Positions 17,664 to 26,381 of a DNA stretch of 64,000 nt are shown here, piece after piece (position 1 is the first letter of the stretch; each line of letters starts with the position of its first letter). The notes under the pieces are model-generated. The model was given only the letters and a program-made list of their open reading frames with translations, was not told the origin of the DNA and ran no database searches. The translations under genes were made by a program, and so were the position numbers. Source of the DNA: an uncultured Ruegeria sp. (GTDB taxonomy: Bacteria > Pseudomonadota > Alphaproteobacteria > Rhodobacterales > Rhodobacteraceae); the NCBI RefSeq assembly GCF_947497005.1, contig NZ_CANMFF010000008.1, positions 62,001 to 126,000 on the forward strand, in the 5' to 3' direction.

Positions 17664-19001
17664 TCAGCCTTTCCTCACCGAACCCCATGGACCGACCCGA
17701 GCGATTACGTCATCGCTGACCCGATCGTCGCCGCTCATATCCGGCTCATGCCCGAACAGCGCGGCGCGGGCACCTTGCTTGTCCACCTGATACTCGCGCA
17801 CAAGGAAATCGGCAACATAGGCTTTTTTGCTCTCGGGCCATCTGGAATACGTGCTGTAGAACAGCTCCTTGTGGCAGATGAACATCTGGCGCGGGTCCAG
17901 CGGGGCCAGTTCGGCCAGTAACATGTTTACCAGATCACGGTTCGGCGTATTCGCGGCGCGTAACGTATAGAAATAGGCCGGATGGTCCGAAGTGATACGC
18001 GGCCACGGCCCCCCGTCACTCGCCCAGCGCAGCAGTTGCGCCAGACCGTGATAGGCATCAGGCAGGCGATCCGAGTGGTTTCGCGCCAGCCGCCGCATGT
18101 CGCTGCGGTCCAACCCGGTCAGGTCGACATCCGCATCCGCCGCCGCGTCAACGGTCAGGAAATCCATCTTCTGTTGCAGGATCGCGGCGGCATCCACGCC
18201 GCGCGCCTTGACGATCGGTTCGACCAGATCGTTGTAATCCAGAAACTTGGCGATTTGGTTCCGCTGTGACGGATCAAACGTGTACTTGATCGGCAGGTCG
18301 TCGGGCTTTTCACCCATGCAAATCGCGGCTGGGTGATCCAGATCGGGAAACAGGTACAGCCCGCCGAAATGCGCCGTCCAGAAATTGCGCTGCTCGAACG
18401 CTGTGTGACGCAGGCGGACGGGGTTTCGGGTGACGTCTCCGGTTTCCTTGGCCGTTTCGATCATCCTGGCGATCAGCACATCGTCGAACCAGGCGTCTTC
18501 TTCCGTCTTGAACTGTTCGACCATGCCCGCCAGTTGCAGTGCCTTGCGCAGGGTACCGCCTGCTGTGTCGGCCTCGATCTCAATCTTGCGCAGGTTCAGC
18601 AGATCGCGCGGCGTGCTGAGTTTGATGACCGAGTTCACCAGCTCTCCAGCCACCGCATCGGTAGCGGTCAGGGCGAACAGCTGTGCCTCGTTCATCTCGA
18701 TGAATTCGCGCAGAATATCGCGCGAGGTCGAGAATTTGACGTTCAGCAGAGGTGCGCGTTTCTGCTCGGTCGTCAGCAGGATGAACTGCCGGTTGACCCC
18801 GTTGGGGTTGAGGTAAAGCTCATCCTCCAGCTCAATCCCCATCTCCGGCGAATAGCCCGAGATATCGATATGGAAATCCGAAAGCTGAGTGGTCTTGCCC
18901 GCCAGATGCTGCAGCGCGCGGTTATACCGCTCGACCAGAGCCGGGCTGGAGATGTGGACGAGATTGCCGAACATCAGGCCTTTTTTGATGAGGCGGATCA
19001 T
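17664..19001 (-). CDS. DUF6638 family protein
   Basis: A 445-residue protein without signal peptide or membrane segment, which I recall as DUF6638, a family seen mainly in Rhodobacteraceae. It has an N-terminal region with many hydrophobic strands (about 1-130), a Leu- and Ala-rich helical middle, and a C-terminal region with repeated aromatic and acidic residues. No catalytic motif is evident. The start overlaps the stop of the small membrane gene upstream (4 nt). The constant company of an AAA+ ATPase and membrane proteins suggests a part in a shared complex. Confidence 0.7.
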   Translation of the reverse strand: MIRLIKKGLMFGNLVHISSPALVERYNRALQHLAGKTTQLSDFHIDISGYSPEMGIELEDELYLNPNGVNRQFILLTTEQKRAPLLNVKFSTSRDILREFIEMNEAQLFALTATDAVAGELVNSVIKLSTPRDLLNLRKIEIEADTAGGTLRKALQLAGMVEQFKTEEDAWFDDVLIARMIETAKETGDVTRNPVRLRHTAFEQRNFWTAHFGGLYLFPDLDHPAAICMGEKPDDLPIKYTFDPSQRNQIAKFLDYNDLVEPIVKARGVDAAAILQQKMDFLTVDAAADADVDLTGLDRSDMRRLARNHSDRLPDAYHGLAQLLRWASDGGPWPRITSDHPAYFYTLRAANTPNRDLVNMLLAELAPLDPRQMFICHKELFYSTYSRWPESKKAYVADFLVREYQVDKQGARAALFGHEPDMSGDDRVSDDVIARVGPWGSVRKG

Positions 19002-19339
19002 GCTGGATCACCGAATCGGAACTGCAGCCTCATACCCAGGCCGAGTGCAAACACGTAGGGCAATGCGAATAAGACCAGGAAAGCGGAATACCAAACTTCA
19101 GAGCCGAAAATTTGTTTCGGGTCATAATAGTTCCAAAACCATCCGAGTCCCAGAAACAAGGGGATAAGACCGACAAATGGACCTACACAAACACTGAGGG
19201 AAAACCAAACAAGGAACCTAAGCGCGAACAGCTTGCCTTCTGGCACGGGTAGATTTCTGCGAACGGCGAAGCTCGCCGTCCAACAAGCGAAGGGCACTCC
19301 TATCAACAGGATAGCAATGAGCTGCGCAGCTTCCGTCAC
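18998..19339 (-). CDS. Small multi-spanning membrane protein, unknown function
   Basis: A 113-residue protein with three or four hydrophobic segments (starting LIAILLIGVPFACWTASF; further ones near residues 40-68 and 85-105). It overlaps the AAA+ ATPase stop and the DUF6638 start by 4 nt each, which is strong evidence of translational coupling in one unit. No family recognised. Confidence 0.7.
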   Translation of the reverse strand: MTEAAQLIAILLIGVPFACWTASFAVRRNLPVPEGKLFALRFLVWFSLSVCVGPFVGLIPLFLGLGWFWNYYDPKQIFGSEVWYSAFLVLFALPYVFALGLGMRLQFRFGDPA

Positions 19340-21267
19340 CCATTCCCCTCCAGATACCGCCGCTTGGCCTCTTCCATCCGGCCCATCTCACGCACCGCGT
19401 TTTCGATGGCGACCTCGTCGCTCTTGTCGGCATAGCGGAACTCGCTGTCGGCGTAGCGGTTTATCTCCTGGATCACCATCTCGACCGTGATCGGCTGGCG
19501 CAGGTCCTCGATCATGGCTTTCTTGGTGTCGTAGTCGCGGAACAGGAACAGGTCGGGGTTTTCCATCCATTCATCGGGCAGTTCGAAATCCATCGCGCGG
19601 ACCTTGACCGCGTCGGTGATGTTTTTGATCGCGCGGCCGGTGAACCGCTCATCCGCTTGTTGGATCGCCTTGAGGTAGGTGCCCATCTTGGCAATCGTGT
19701 CCATCTGGCCGATATCGCCGGACACCCGGTCATAGACCTGCAACAAAGCGTCCTCATGCGGGCGGGAATGGCTTTCGAAACTGGCGGCGACGGCCTTTTT
19801 GATTTCCTGCGCTGCATAGGCTTCGTGCTCGCCCAGCGGGATGTCGTGGTTGCGGCCCATCAGCAGGTGCAGGATGTCGATGTAATCCTCGCGCGTTTGC
19901 GGCCCGTCCACCAGGAACCGTGCACCCGCCCGCTGGCGTAGGGCGTCGTCCACATTCTCAGGGTAGTTCGAGAACATGCCAAAGGTGCAATTGCCGCGCA
20001 CAACGGTGTTGGCGCCCGCAAAGCTCTCCATCAGCACGGCGGTGATTTCCAGTTGCCCGGCTGACGACTGCCGGTCGCCGCGTTTGCCCGCCAGTTGGTC
20101 GATATCGTCGATGGTGCCGAAGCCGATGACCGAGGGGTCGATGATCGTGTTGATGAAGGCCTTAGCGTTCTGACCGGATTTGCCCTGATAGCTGTCGATA
20201 TTGTCGGTGCTCAGGTTCTGATAACGGAACGGATAGCCTGCGTTCTGGCAATAGTCGTTGATCAGCCCGGCCATCATCTGGATCAGGGTGGTCTTGCCGG
20301 TACCCGGTTTGCCGTCGCCCATGAAGGTAAAGATGAACCCGCCGAGCTCGGCAAACGGGTTCAGGCGGCGGTCAAAGTCATAGGCCATCACCATCTTTGC
20401 CAGCTTCATCGCCTGATATTTGGCGATGTGGTTGCCGACCACTTCGTTCGGTTTCTTGAACGTCATGGTCAGGGTGGTGGATTTCGCCTTGGATGCTGGC
20501 TCAAAACCCCGGATCGTCAGATCATCCGCCTCGATATGCCAGGCAGCGTTCTGAAACGGGGCCAGATGACTGGCAGACTGGGCGCGCAGGGCGGCCTTCT
20601 CCATCAGTTGTTCGGCATAGCCGCTGGTGGCCGCGATCAGGTGTGCATCATCGGGGGCATGTTTGGCCAGCGTCTGGTCCAGTTCCCAAAGCGCGCCGTG
20701 CAGGGCGAGTTGACCATTGTCGGTCAGAACCTCTTCGATTTCGTCAACATCAGCAGTGGTTTCACCCAGATGCGAAGACATCAGATAAGCCAGCGCATTG
20801 CCGAACACGTGAGAGGTAATCAAAGCTTCGGCGGTCAGCAGTTCCGAAAACTCGGTCTTGCGTGCAGCGGGCAAATCCCCGGCCAGATTGGCTCGTTTCA
20901 GATCGGCCAGTGGCGTCTGCTCCGCATAAGCCTCGGCAAGCGCCAGAGCAATCGCAATGGCCCGGCGAATGGCCTGCTGCGTGGTGGCCTGCGGCGGCGA
21001 AACCAGCGCATCGCCATCATCCGAAGCCTCGATCCGTTCGACCAGATGCACCCCATCGGTGCGTACGGTTCGACGTGTCACCAGACCCGGCGTTGTCGAC
21101 CGAAACCGTCGCCCGGTTGATACGCCCGGAGAGCGTTCAACGGTGGCTTCAACAGCCTTGGCAATCCGTGGCGCATGCTCGAAACCGTTCAGCAGGGCAG
21201 TCGCTGCCGGATAATGCTTGCGAATATCGTCTTCGCGCAATTCCATCTGATCTGACGTCAAACTCAT
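19336..21267 (-). CDS. AAA+ family ATPase of the DUF6638 unit
   Basis: A 643-residue protein. The first ~300 residues are helical and Ala-rich with no motif recognised. A Walker A motif GKPGTGKTT lies at about residues 318-326, followed by a Walker B-like FGTIDDIDQL near 382 and an AAA-type arginine-containing region (DDALRQRAGARFLVDGP) about 70 residues further on. ATP-driven remodelling of a partner complex is the natural expectation; the partner is not known. The gene starts 57 nt after the upstream 372-residue protein and overlaps the next gene by 4 nt. Confidence 0.85.
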   Translation of the reverse strand: MSLTSDQMELREDDIRKHYPAATALLNGFEHAPRIAKAVEATVERSPGVSTGRRFRSTTPGLVTRRTVRTDGVHLVERIEASDDGDALVSPPQATTQQAIRRAIAIALALAEAYAEQTPLADLKRANLAGDLPAARKTEFSELLTAEALITSHVFGNALAYLMSSHLGETTADVDEIEEVLTDNGQLALHGALWELDQTLAKHAPDDAHLIAATSGYAEQLMEKAALRAQSASHLAPFQNAAWHIEADDLTIRGFEPASKAKSTTLTMTFKKPNEVVGNHIAKYQAMKLAKMVMAYDFDRRLNPFAELGGFIFTFMGDGKPGTGKTTLIQMMAGLINDYCQNAGYPFRYQNLSTDNIDSYQGKSGQNAKAFINTIIDPSVIGFGTIDDIDQLAGKRGDRQSSAGQLEITAVLMESFAGANTVVRGNCTFGMFSNYPENVDDALRQRAGARFLVDGPQTREDYIDILHLLMGRNHDIPLGEHEAYAAQEIKKAVAASFESHSRPHEDALLQVYDRVSGDIGQMDTIAKMGTYLKAIQQADERFTGRAIKNITDAVKVRAMDFELPDEWMENPDLFLFRDYDTKKAMIEDLRQPITVEMVIQEINRYADSEFRYADKSDEVAIENAVREMGRMEEAKRRYLEGNG

Positions 21268-21324
21268 TTCATAAACCGCTCTTGCTTCATCTTTTTAAAA
21301 ATACTCCCGCCGGAGGCGTGAATC

Positions 21325-22443
21325 TCAATATCTCAACACTTGTCCGGCCTTGCTGACGACGAACTTGCGCACATCGGCAAACCCCGGCGGGTTGCGTTCG
21401 GCCAGCACCTGGAACGGACGTTGCGGCAGGATGATCGACCGCTGGGTGCGCGTGGCCCCGGTCTCGGCCCCCTGCCCGCCGAACGGGTCCAGTGCGAAAA
21501 CCTCGCGCTCGACGGTGGAAAACCACCCGGCGCGTTCTTCAATCACCTCTTCGCTTTGCAGCTCTTCGGTGGTCCAGGCCAGCGCCCAATCCTGACCTTG
21601 CGGCGATTGCGCATCTTCCAACACCTGCCGAAGGGGTCCTGATTGCTCGGTAAAGGCCGAAGAATACATCGGCCCCACATGGATGCGGCGCATATGTTTG
21701 GGGTGCAGGTCATCGAAATCCTGATCGAAGCCTTTGGCGATGGTCACAAGTTTCAGACCACCCAAGCTCTGCGCCATCAGATGCGCCTGCACTTCGGGCC
21801 AGCGGCGCTGATCTTTGGGCAGGGCGGTTTTGCCGCTGTCCTCCAGCTGCATCATGTAGATCACCGGTAGGTTGATCTGACTGTCATAGACCGCCCAGTG
21901 GATCATAAACTGCCGCCGCTCGCCCTCATTTCCGATCCAGTGACATTCGGGATCGTTGCGGGCCCAGAACAGCTCTCCTTTCAGCAATTCCTCGTAATAG
22001 AGCCTTTGGGACAGCGCGAATTGCAGCTTGGTTGGGATTTCGCGGTCGCCGATGATCGTCCGCACCATGTCGGTTTTCAGGTCGTCTTCCGAGGGCATAT
22101 TCGCCAGATGCACCTGCGCCTGCTGCGCGTCATTGGCCATGGTCAGCAACTCAGCCGCCACCGGAAACCCACTGTCGCGCTTGTCCATGGCGAGGCTGCC
22201 AAAGAATCGCCCCGTATCGCGCCCGACCAGCAGATATTTCATGGACAGCGCGCGGAAAGTGTAGAGCAGCCCCGAAAGGTAGCGCGACACGATCCGCACC
22301 TCTTGTTTTGAGATCGCGCCCTCCGCCTCCATCGTCGCAGCCACGCGCAGAAGGTGGACGGTGATCACCTCGAATTTGCGGAAGTAGCGGCGCGAGGCGA
22401 AAGTGTCGGTCAGGCCGACATGGTCTTGGGTGGGGTCACTCAT
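21325..22443 (-). CDS. Conserved protein of unknown function in the AAA/DUF6638 unit
   Basis: A 372-residue soluble protein that I do not recognise. The N-terminal part (about 1-130) is helical with FRKFEVITVHLLRVAATMEAEG; the middle contains several aromatic-rich strands; no signal peptide, membrane helix or catalytic motif is visible. It overlaps the upstream small membrane gene by 4 nt. Its position directly before the ATPase suggests it works in the same complex. Confidence 0.7.
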   Translation of the reverse strand: MSDPTQDHVGLTDTFASRRYFRKFEVITVHLLRVAATMEAEGAISKQEVRIVSRYLSGLLYTFRALSMKYLLVGRDTGRFFGSLAMDKRDSGFPVAAELLTMANDAQQAQVHLANMPSEDDLKTDMVRTIIGDREIPTKLQFALSQRLYYEELLKGELFWARNDPECHWIGNEGERRQFMIHWAVYDSQINLPVIYMMQLEDSGKTALPKDQRRWPEVQAHLMAQSLGGLKLVTIAKGFDQDFDDLHPKHMRRIHVGPMYSSAFTEQSGPLRQVLEDAQSPQGQDWALAWTTEELQSEEVIEERAGWFSTVEREVFALDPFGGQGAETGATRTQRSIILPQRPFQVLAERNPPGFADVRKFVVSKAGQVLRY

Positions 22444-22700
22444 AAACGGTTCCCAAACCTATCGAAATGCCATGGACGATTTTTCTTTTCGATTTTCAGC
22501 ATTTCTTCTTTGAGCATCCTTAGCGAATACAGAAGTAGCCAAAAGCTACCGAGTACAACGGATAAGCCCACTAGCTGGAAGAGGAAATCGTATTCACCCA
22601 AAAACCTTTGAGTTACGAAAAATACGAAAAGCATCGCTCCAACTATGCACCCGAACATCGCTAGCAGCTTGAGGAGCAGAATGAATACGTCTTTCGTCAC
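22440..22700 (-). CDS. Small two-helix membrane protein
   Basis: An 86-residue protein with two hydrophobic helices (about 5-30 and 38-60) and a basic C-terminal tail (KIEKKNRPWHFDRFGNRL). It lies 20 nt after the coiled-coil gene and overlaps the next gene by 4 nt. Base composition is lower in GC than its neighbours. Family unknown. Confidence 0.65.
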   Translation of the reverse strand: MTKDVFILLLKLLAMFGCIVGAMLFVFFVTQRFLGEYDFLFQLVGLSVVLGSFWLLLYSLRMLKEEMLKIEKKNRPWHFDRFGNRL

Positions 22701-22720
22701 GTCAAATCTCGCTGACTAGC

Positions 22721-23800
22721 TCAACCCCCGTACAAATTCTTATCATGCTTCTCGACAATCGAGGCAAACCGGCGGGCAAAGCGCTCATCCGCCTTGGCCT
22801 TCTTCTCCAGCACGTCGCGGGCAAAGACCATGTGATCCTCATGTGCCTCGAGCATGTCGGCCATCTTCTGGTTGGTCGCGGTGCCGATGGCGGCCATGGC
22901 GGTTTGCGCCTCTTGGTCGGTCTGAACGCCGATCTCGTTGATGCGGTGGGCCACGTCCTGCTGCTGTGCGGTTTTCAGCGATTTGGTCAGCGCGTCATAC
23001 AGCACCACGCGCTGTTGCGTGTCTGTCTGCAGCTTGTTAATCAGCACCATCTGCGTCGCCGCCTGGTTCTGCAGGGAATCGACCCAAGTCTTGCCCTTTT
23101 CGATATAGCGCTCCAGCGTCTGCGACTTGGCCAACTTGACCTGCTCTTCCTGAACTTTGGCGTTGTATTGCTTGTTCAGCTCGGCCAATTCAGTCTCTAA
23201 CTGAGTGCGCGCGGCGGCGTCCTGTTCGACGCTGATCTTGTTTTCCAGCGTGATGATCGTCGGGTCCATGCCCTGAATCTCAGACCGCAGTGCCTCCAGT
23301 TCGGCCACAGTCGCCTCACGGTCGTCCAGCGTGACGGTCAGGTTCTCTTCGACTTTGACGCGCTGTTCTTCCAGCACCGACAACTGCCCCTCAAGCAGCT
23401 TCACGATCACGTCGGATTTGGCGATCAGGTCCTGCAGCTTGTCATCGATATTGGCGGTGCGCATACGTTCCTGCCGCATCGATTCAGATTTGCCTTTGGA
23501 AAAGATGCCGACAAAGCTCTCCCATCCGGATTTCGAGCGCATCTCGTCAAAATCCTTGGAAAAGGCGCTGGTGACGTCGTCCAGACCCATGATCAACTCA
23601 GCGATGTTGGCATTCATCACCTCGGTATGGGCGTGCACGTCTTCGAGCGTGGCGTTTTCGATGTCGATATCCGCTTCGGCCGTGCCGATCTTGGCCCGCG
23701 CCGCATCGATGCGTGAGGTCAGCCCTTCAATTTGCGACTGGCTTTCACGTACTTTGGTTTGCGTTTCCTTAATAAGCGCTTCGAATTGCTGGTTCGACAT
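22721..23800 (-). CDS. Coiled-coil protein heading the AAA/DUF6638 unit, TelA-like in overall build
   Basis: A 359-residue protein almost entirely of long helices with heptad character (about 5-75, 90-260, 265-345) and no signal peptide or membrane segment. A break near WESFVGIFSKGKSESMRQERM separates the first helix from the rest. The build, with a last helical block full of Gln, Thr and Ala, recalls the toxic anion resistance (TelA) family, but I cannot confirm homology by eye. It is the first gene of the eight-gene unit, with a promoter expected in the 287 nt upstream. Confidence 0.7.
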   Translation of the reverse strand: MSNQQFEALIKETQTKVRESQSQIEGLTSRIDAARAKIGTAEADIDIENATLEDVHAHTEVMNANIAELIMGLDDVTSAFSKDFDEMRSKSGWESFVGIFSKGKSESMRQERMRTANIDDKLQDLIAKSDVIVKLLEGQLSVLEEQRVKVEENLTVTLDDREATVAELEALRSEIQGMDPTIITLENKISVEQDAAARTQLETELAELNKQYNAKVQEEQVKLAKSQTLERYIEKGKTWVDSLQNQAATQMVLINKLQTDTQQRVVLYDALTKSLKTAQQQDVAHRINEIGVQTDQEAQTAMAAIGTATNQKMADMLEAHEDHMVFARDVLEKKAKADERFARRFASIVEKHDKNLYGG

Positions 23801-24087
23801 CTCTGCTGTCCTCTTTTTCTTTAATTACCCAATAAGATAGGGAATGTTACGGCCATTTACATCCCTTTGGGCCCAAAAATCAGGGGAACTTTGGCAAACT
23901 CACGACGGAAAGGAAAGGTACGTGGTTGCACCCTGACTTAGAACTTGGCGCTGCGGCCAAGTTGCAACGCCGGCGCCCGAAAAAATTTGATCAAAACTGG
24001 AATGATCAGCCTAACTCAGTGGCCATAGACAAAGCAGGCAACACCTGTTTGTGTGCGCCCAACTCAATTTCTGCGCGGAGGAAGATC
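23801..24087. other. Divergent intergenic region between the coiled-coil gene and gabD
   Basis: 287 nt without a supported gene. It must contain promoters for both the minus-strand eight-gene unit and gabD. It is AT-richer near 23815-23850. The ORF track extends gabD into this region, but that part has no coding character and the GGAGGAAG ribosome site lies just before the ATG at 24088. No clear operator or hairpin was seen. Confidence 0.5.
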
Positions 24088-25563
24088 ATGCTGGATGCAT
24101 CGACCGATTTGAAATCAATCCTGAAGAACCCCGAACTGCTTGCTACCAAGGCCTATATCGGCGGTCAGTGGGTAGACGGTGACAATGGTACGTTCAAAGT
24201 GACCAACCCGGCGCGTGGCGATGTGATCGCCGAGGTTGCCGATGTCAGCCGCGCTCAAGTGGCCGGAGCAATCGCACAAGCCGAAGCCGCGCAGAAGGAA
24301 TGGGCCAAACTGACCGGCAAGGAACGCGCGGTGATCCTGCGGCGCTGGTTCGATCTGATGATGGAAAACGCGGAAGACCTGGGTAAAATCCTGACCGCTG
24401 AGCAGGGCAAGCCGCTGGCAGAGGCCGTCGGCGAGATCGGCTATGGCGCGTCTTTCATTGAGTTTTTTGGGGAAGAGGCCAAGCGTGTCTACGGCGAGAC
24501 CATCCCGGGCCATCAGCGTGACAAACGGATCATGGTGCTAAAACAGCCCATTGGTGTGGCGGCCTCGATCACGCCTTGGAACTTCCCGAATGCTATGATC
24601 ACCCGTAAGGCAGGACCAGCGCTGGCCGCGGGCTGTGCCTTTGTTGCGCGTCCAGCCGCAGAAACCCCTCTTTCTGCGCTGGTTCTGGCGCTACTGGCAG
24701 AACAGGCCGGCGTTCCCGCAGGCGTGTTCAACGTTGTGCCTTCGTCCCGGGCCAGCGAGATCGGCAAGGAGTTCTGCGAAAACCCCGGTGTGCGCAAGCT
24801 GACCTTTACCGGTTCTACTGAAGTGGGCCGCATTTTGCTGCGCCAGGCTGCCGATCAGGTCATGAAATGCTCGATGGAACTGGGCGGCAACGCGCCGTTC
24901 ATCGTGTTTGACGATGCCGATCTGGATGCGGCGATCGAAGGCGCGATGCTGTGCAAATTCCGCAACAACGGCCAGACCTGTGTTTGCGCCAACCGCATCT
25001 ATGTACAAGCCGGTGTTTATGACGCATTCGCTGCCAAGCTGAAAGCGGCGGTCGAAGCACTGGAAATCGGCGACGGCTTGACCGAAGGCACCACAACGGG
25101 TCCGCTGATTAATGCAGATGCGGTCGCCAAAGTCGAAGAGCATATCAAGGACGTGACCGAAAAAGGCGGAGCGGTTCTGACCGGAGGCCTGCCGCATGAT
25201 CTAGGCGGTACGTTCTTCCAGCCGACCATCGTAACCGGTGTGACACAGGATATGATGGTGGCGCAGGACGAGACTTTTGGTCCGCTGGCCCCACTGTTCA
25301 AGTTTGAAGATGAAGATGACGTAATCGCGATGGCCAACGACACGATCTTTGGTCTGGCATCGTATTTCTATGCCAAGGACCTGAGCCGCGTCTACAAGGT
25401 AGCCGAGGCGCTGGAATACGGCATCGTTGGCGTGAACACCGGCATCATCTCGACCGAGCTGGGCCCATTTGGCGGCGTCAAGCAATCCGGTCTGGGCCGC
25501 GAAGGCAGCCATCACGGCATGGAAGACTATCTGGAGATGAAATACGTCTGCCTGTCGGTCTGA
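24088..25563 (+). CDS. gabD: NAD(P)-dependent succinate-semialdehyde dehydrogenase
   Basis: A 491-residue aldehyde dehydrogenase of the GabD subgroup. The catalytic cysteine is C298 in NNGQTCVCANR and the general-base glutamate is E264 in MELGGNAPF; the nucleotide-binding FTGSTEVG precedes it. The extra cysteine two residues after C298 is typical of GabD enzymes. The enzyme oxidises succinate semialdehyde to succinate at the end of 4-aminobutyrate breakdown. The start follows GGAGGAAG. It is a single-gene unit ended by a hairpin. Confidence 0.93.
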   Translation: MLDASTDLKSILKNPELLATKAYIGGQWVDGDNGTFKVTNPARGDVIAEVADVSRAQVAGAIAQAEAAQKEWAKLTGKERAVILRRWFDLMMENAEDLGKILTAEQGKPLAEAVGEIGYGASFIEFFGEEAKRVYGETIPGHQRDKRIMVLKQPIGVAASITPWNFPNAMITRKAGPALAAGCAFVARPAAETPLSALVLALLAEQAGVPAGVFNVVPSSRASEIGKEFCENPGVRKLTFTGSTEVGRILLRQAADQVMKCSMELGGNAPFIVFDDADLDAAIEGAMLCKFRNNGQTCVCANRIYVQAGVYDAFAAKLKAAVEALEIGDGLTEGTTTGPLINADAVAKVEEHIKDVTEKGGAVLTGGLPHDLGGTFFQPTIVTGVTQDMMVAQDETFGPLAPLFKFEDEDDVIAMANDTIFGLASYFYAKDLSRVYKVAEALEYGIVGVNTGIISTELGPFGGVKQSGLGREGSHHGMEDYLEMKYVCLSV

Positions 25564-25571
25564 TCTTAAAA

Positions 25572-25596
25572 GGCCCCGGCGCTACATGCCGGGGCC
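25572..25596 (+). terminator. Hairpin terminator after gabD
   Basis: GGCCCCGGC and GCCGGGGCC form a perfect 9-bp stem with a 7-nt loop starting 9 nt after the gabD stop. The T-run is weak (GTTCAGTT), so its efficiency is uncertain. Confidence 0.6.
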
Positions 25597-25729
25597 GTTC
25601 AGTTGTGACAGGACTGCAAACAGACCGCCATATTCTGGCAATGACCCGCGTTCATCCGCCTTTCATCCAAATTTAAAAAGGACAACAACCGTTGTCATTG
25701 CGCTTTGTTTGCCTGACTTCTGCCAAATT

Positions 25730-26178
25730 ACGTCCTTCCTTATCGTCAGAAACATCGCCGAAGGGGTCGATACCAGCCGTGAGACCTCGACCGAGATCAT
25801 CGCGACGATCGATGGCCTGACACTGATCTACACCGAAAGCCAGTCTGGCCGCCTGCATGAGCCCGGCGCGGTGAATTGGATCGAAGACACCCAATACGCC
25901 ACTGCCAACGAAGGCGGATCGCGCGATTGGGTGATCTGCCATAAGGACGGCACCGAAATTGACGAGAACGGTGCCGGTTTCGAGAAAGCCATCATCCAGA
26001 TCGGCCACTACTCCGACAAACGCACGGACAGCAAAGGCGTTGAGCCAGAAAGTTTGACCGAGGCGATTTTAATGGCACCCCGATGATTGTTGCTGGTGCC
26101 GAGCGCGCCTTGGGCGAGACGCTTGTAATGACCGACAATGACGGCGTCGACGATGTCCCGGACGAGGTGGTGTTCTGA
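25730..26178 (+). pseudogene. Frameshifted remnant, possibly of a secreted esterase/phytase-like protein
   Basis: Two pieces of coding-like sequence in different frames. The first reads IVRNIAEGVDTSRETSTEI with DGLTLIYTESQSGRL and continues to a stop at 26086. From about 26050 a second frame gives GDFNGTPMIVAGAERALG and MTDNDGVDDVPDEVVF, ending at 26178. The two read like the beginning and end of one protein with much of the middle missing. From memory they resemble secreted esterase-like or phytase-like proteins of roseobacters, but the match is weak. No signal peptide or good ribosome site is seen at the front. A sequencing frameshift alone would not explain the short length. Confidence 0.45.
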
Positions 26179-26381
26179 TCCATCGGCTCTGTGAGGATGA
26201 GAACAGGCCCTAACGCTGGCGTTATTAAGGCCTCACACAAAGATGCGCGGAACCTTTCGCGCGCACCGAACGCATCCCGTGCAACTTTGATTTTCGATTC
26301 AGTGTCGACCCTTCTGGCTTGACGTCCCGATCTTACAACCATAGAGAGGCGGCTTTCGCAAATTCATCGGGAGCTTCTGGT

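Noticed and set aside
20095-21120. 341-codon ORF on the plus strand opposite the AAA+ ATPase
   Set aside because: Antisense shadow; the minus strand carries Walker motifs and overlaps its neighbours as an operon.
23926-24087. Extended N-terminus of the GabD ORF
   Set aside because: No similarity to aldehyde dehydrogenases in this part, and the strong GGAGGAAG lies immediately before the ATG at 24088.
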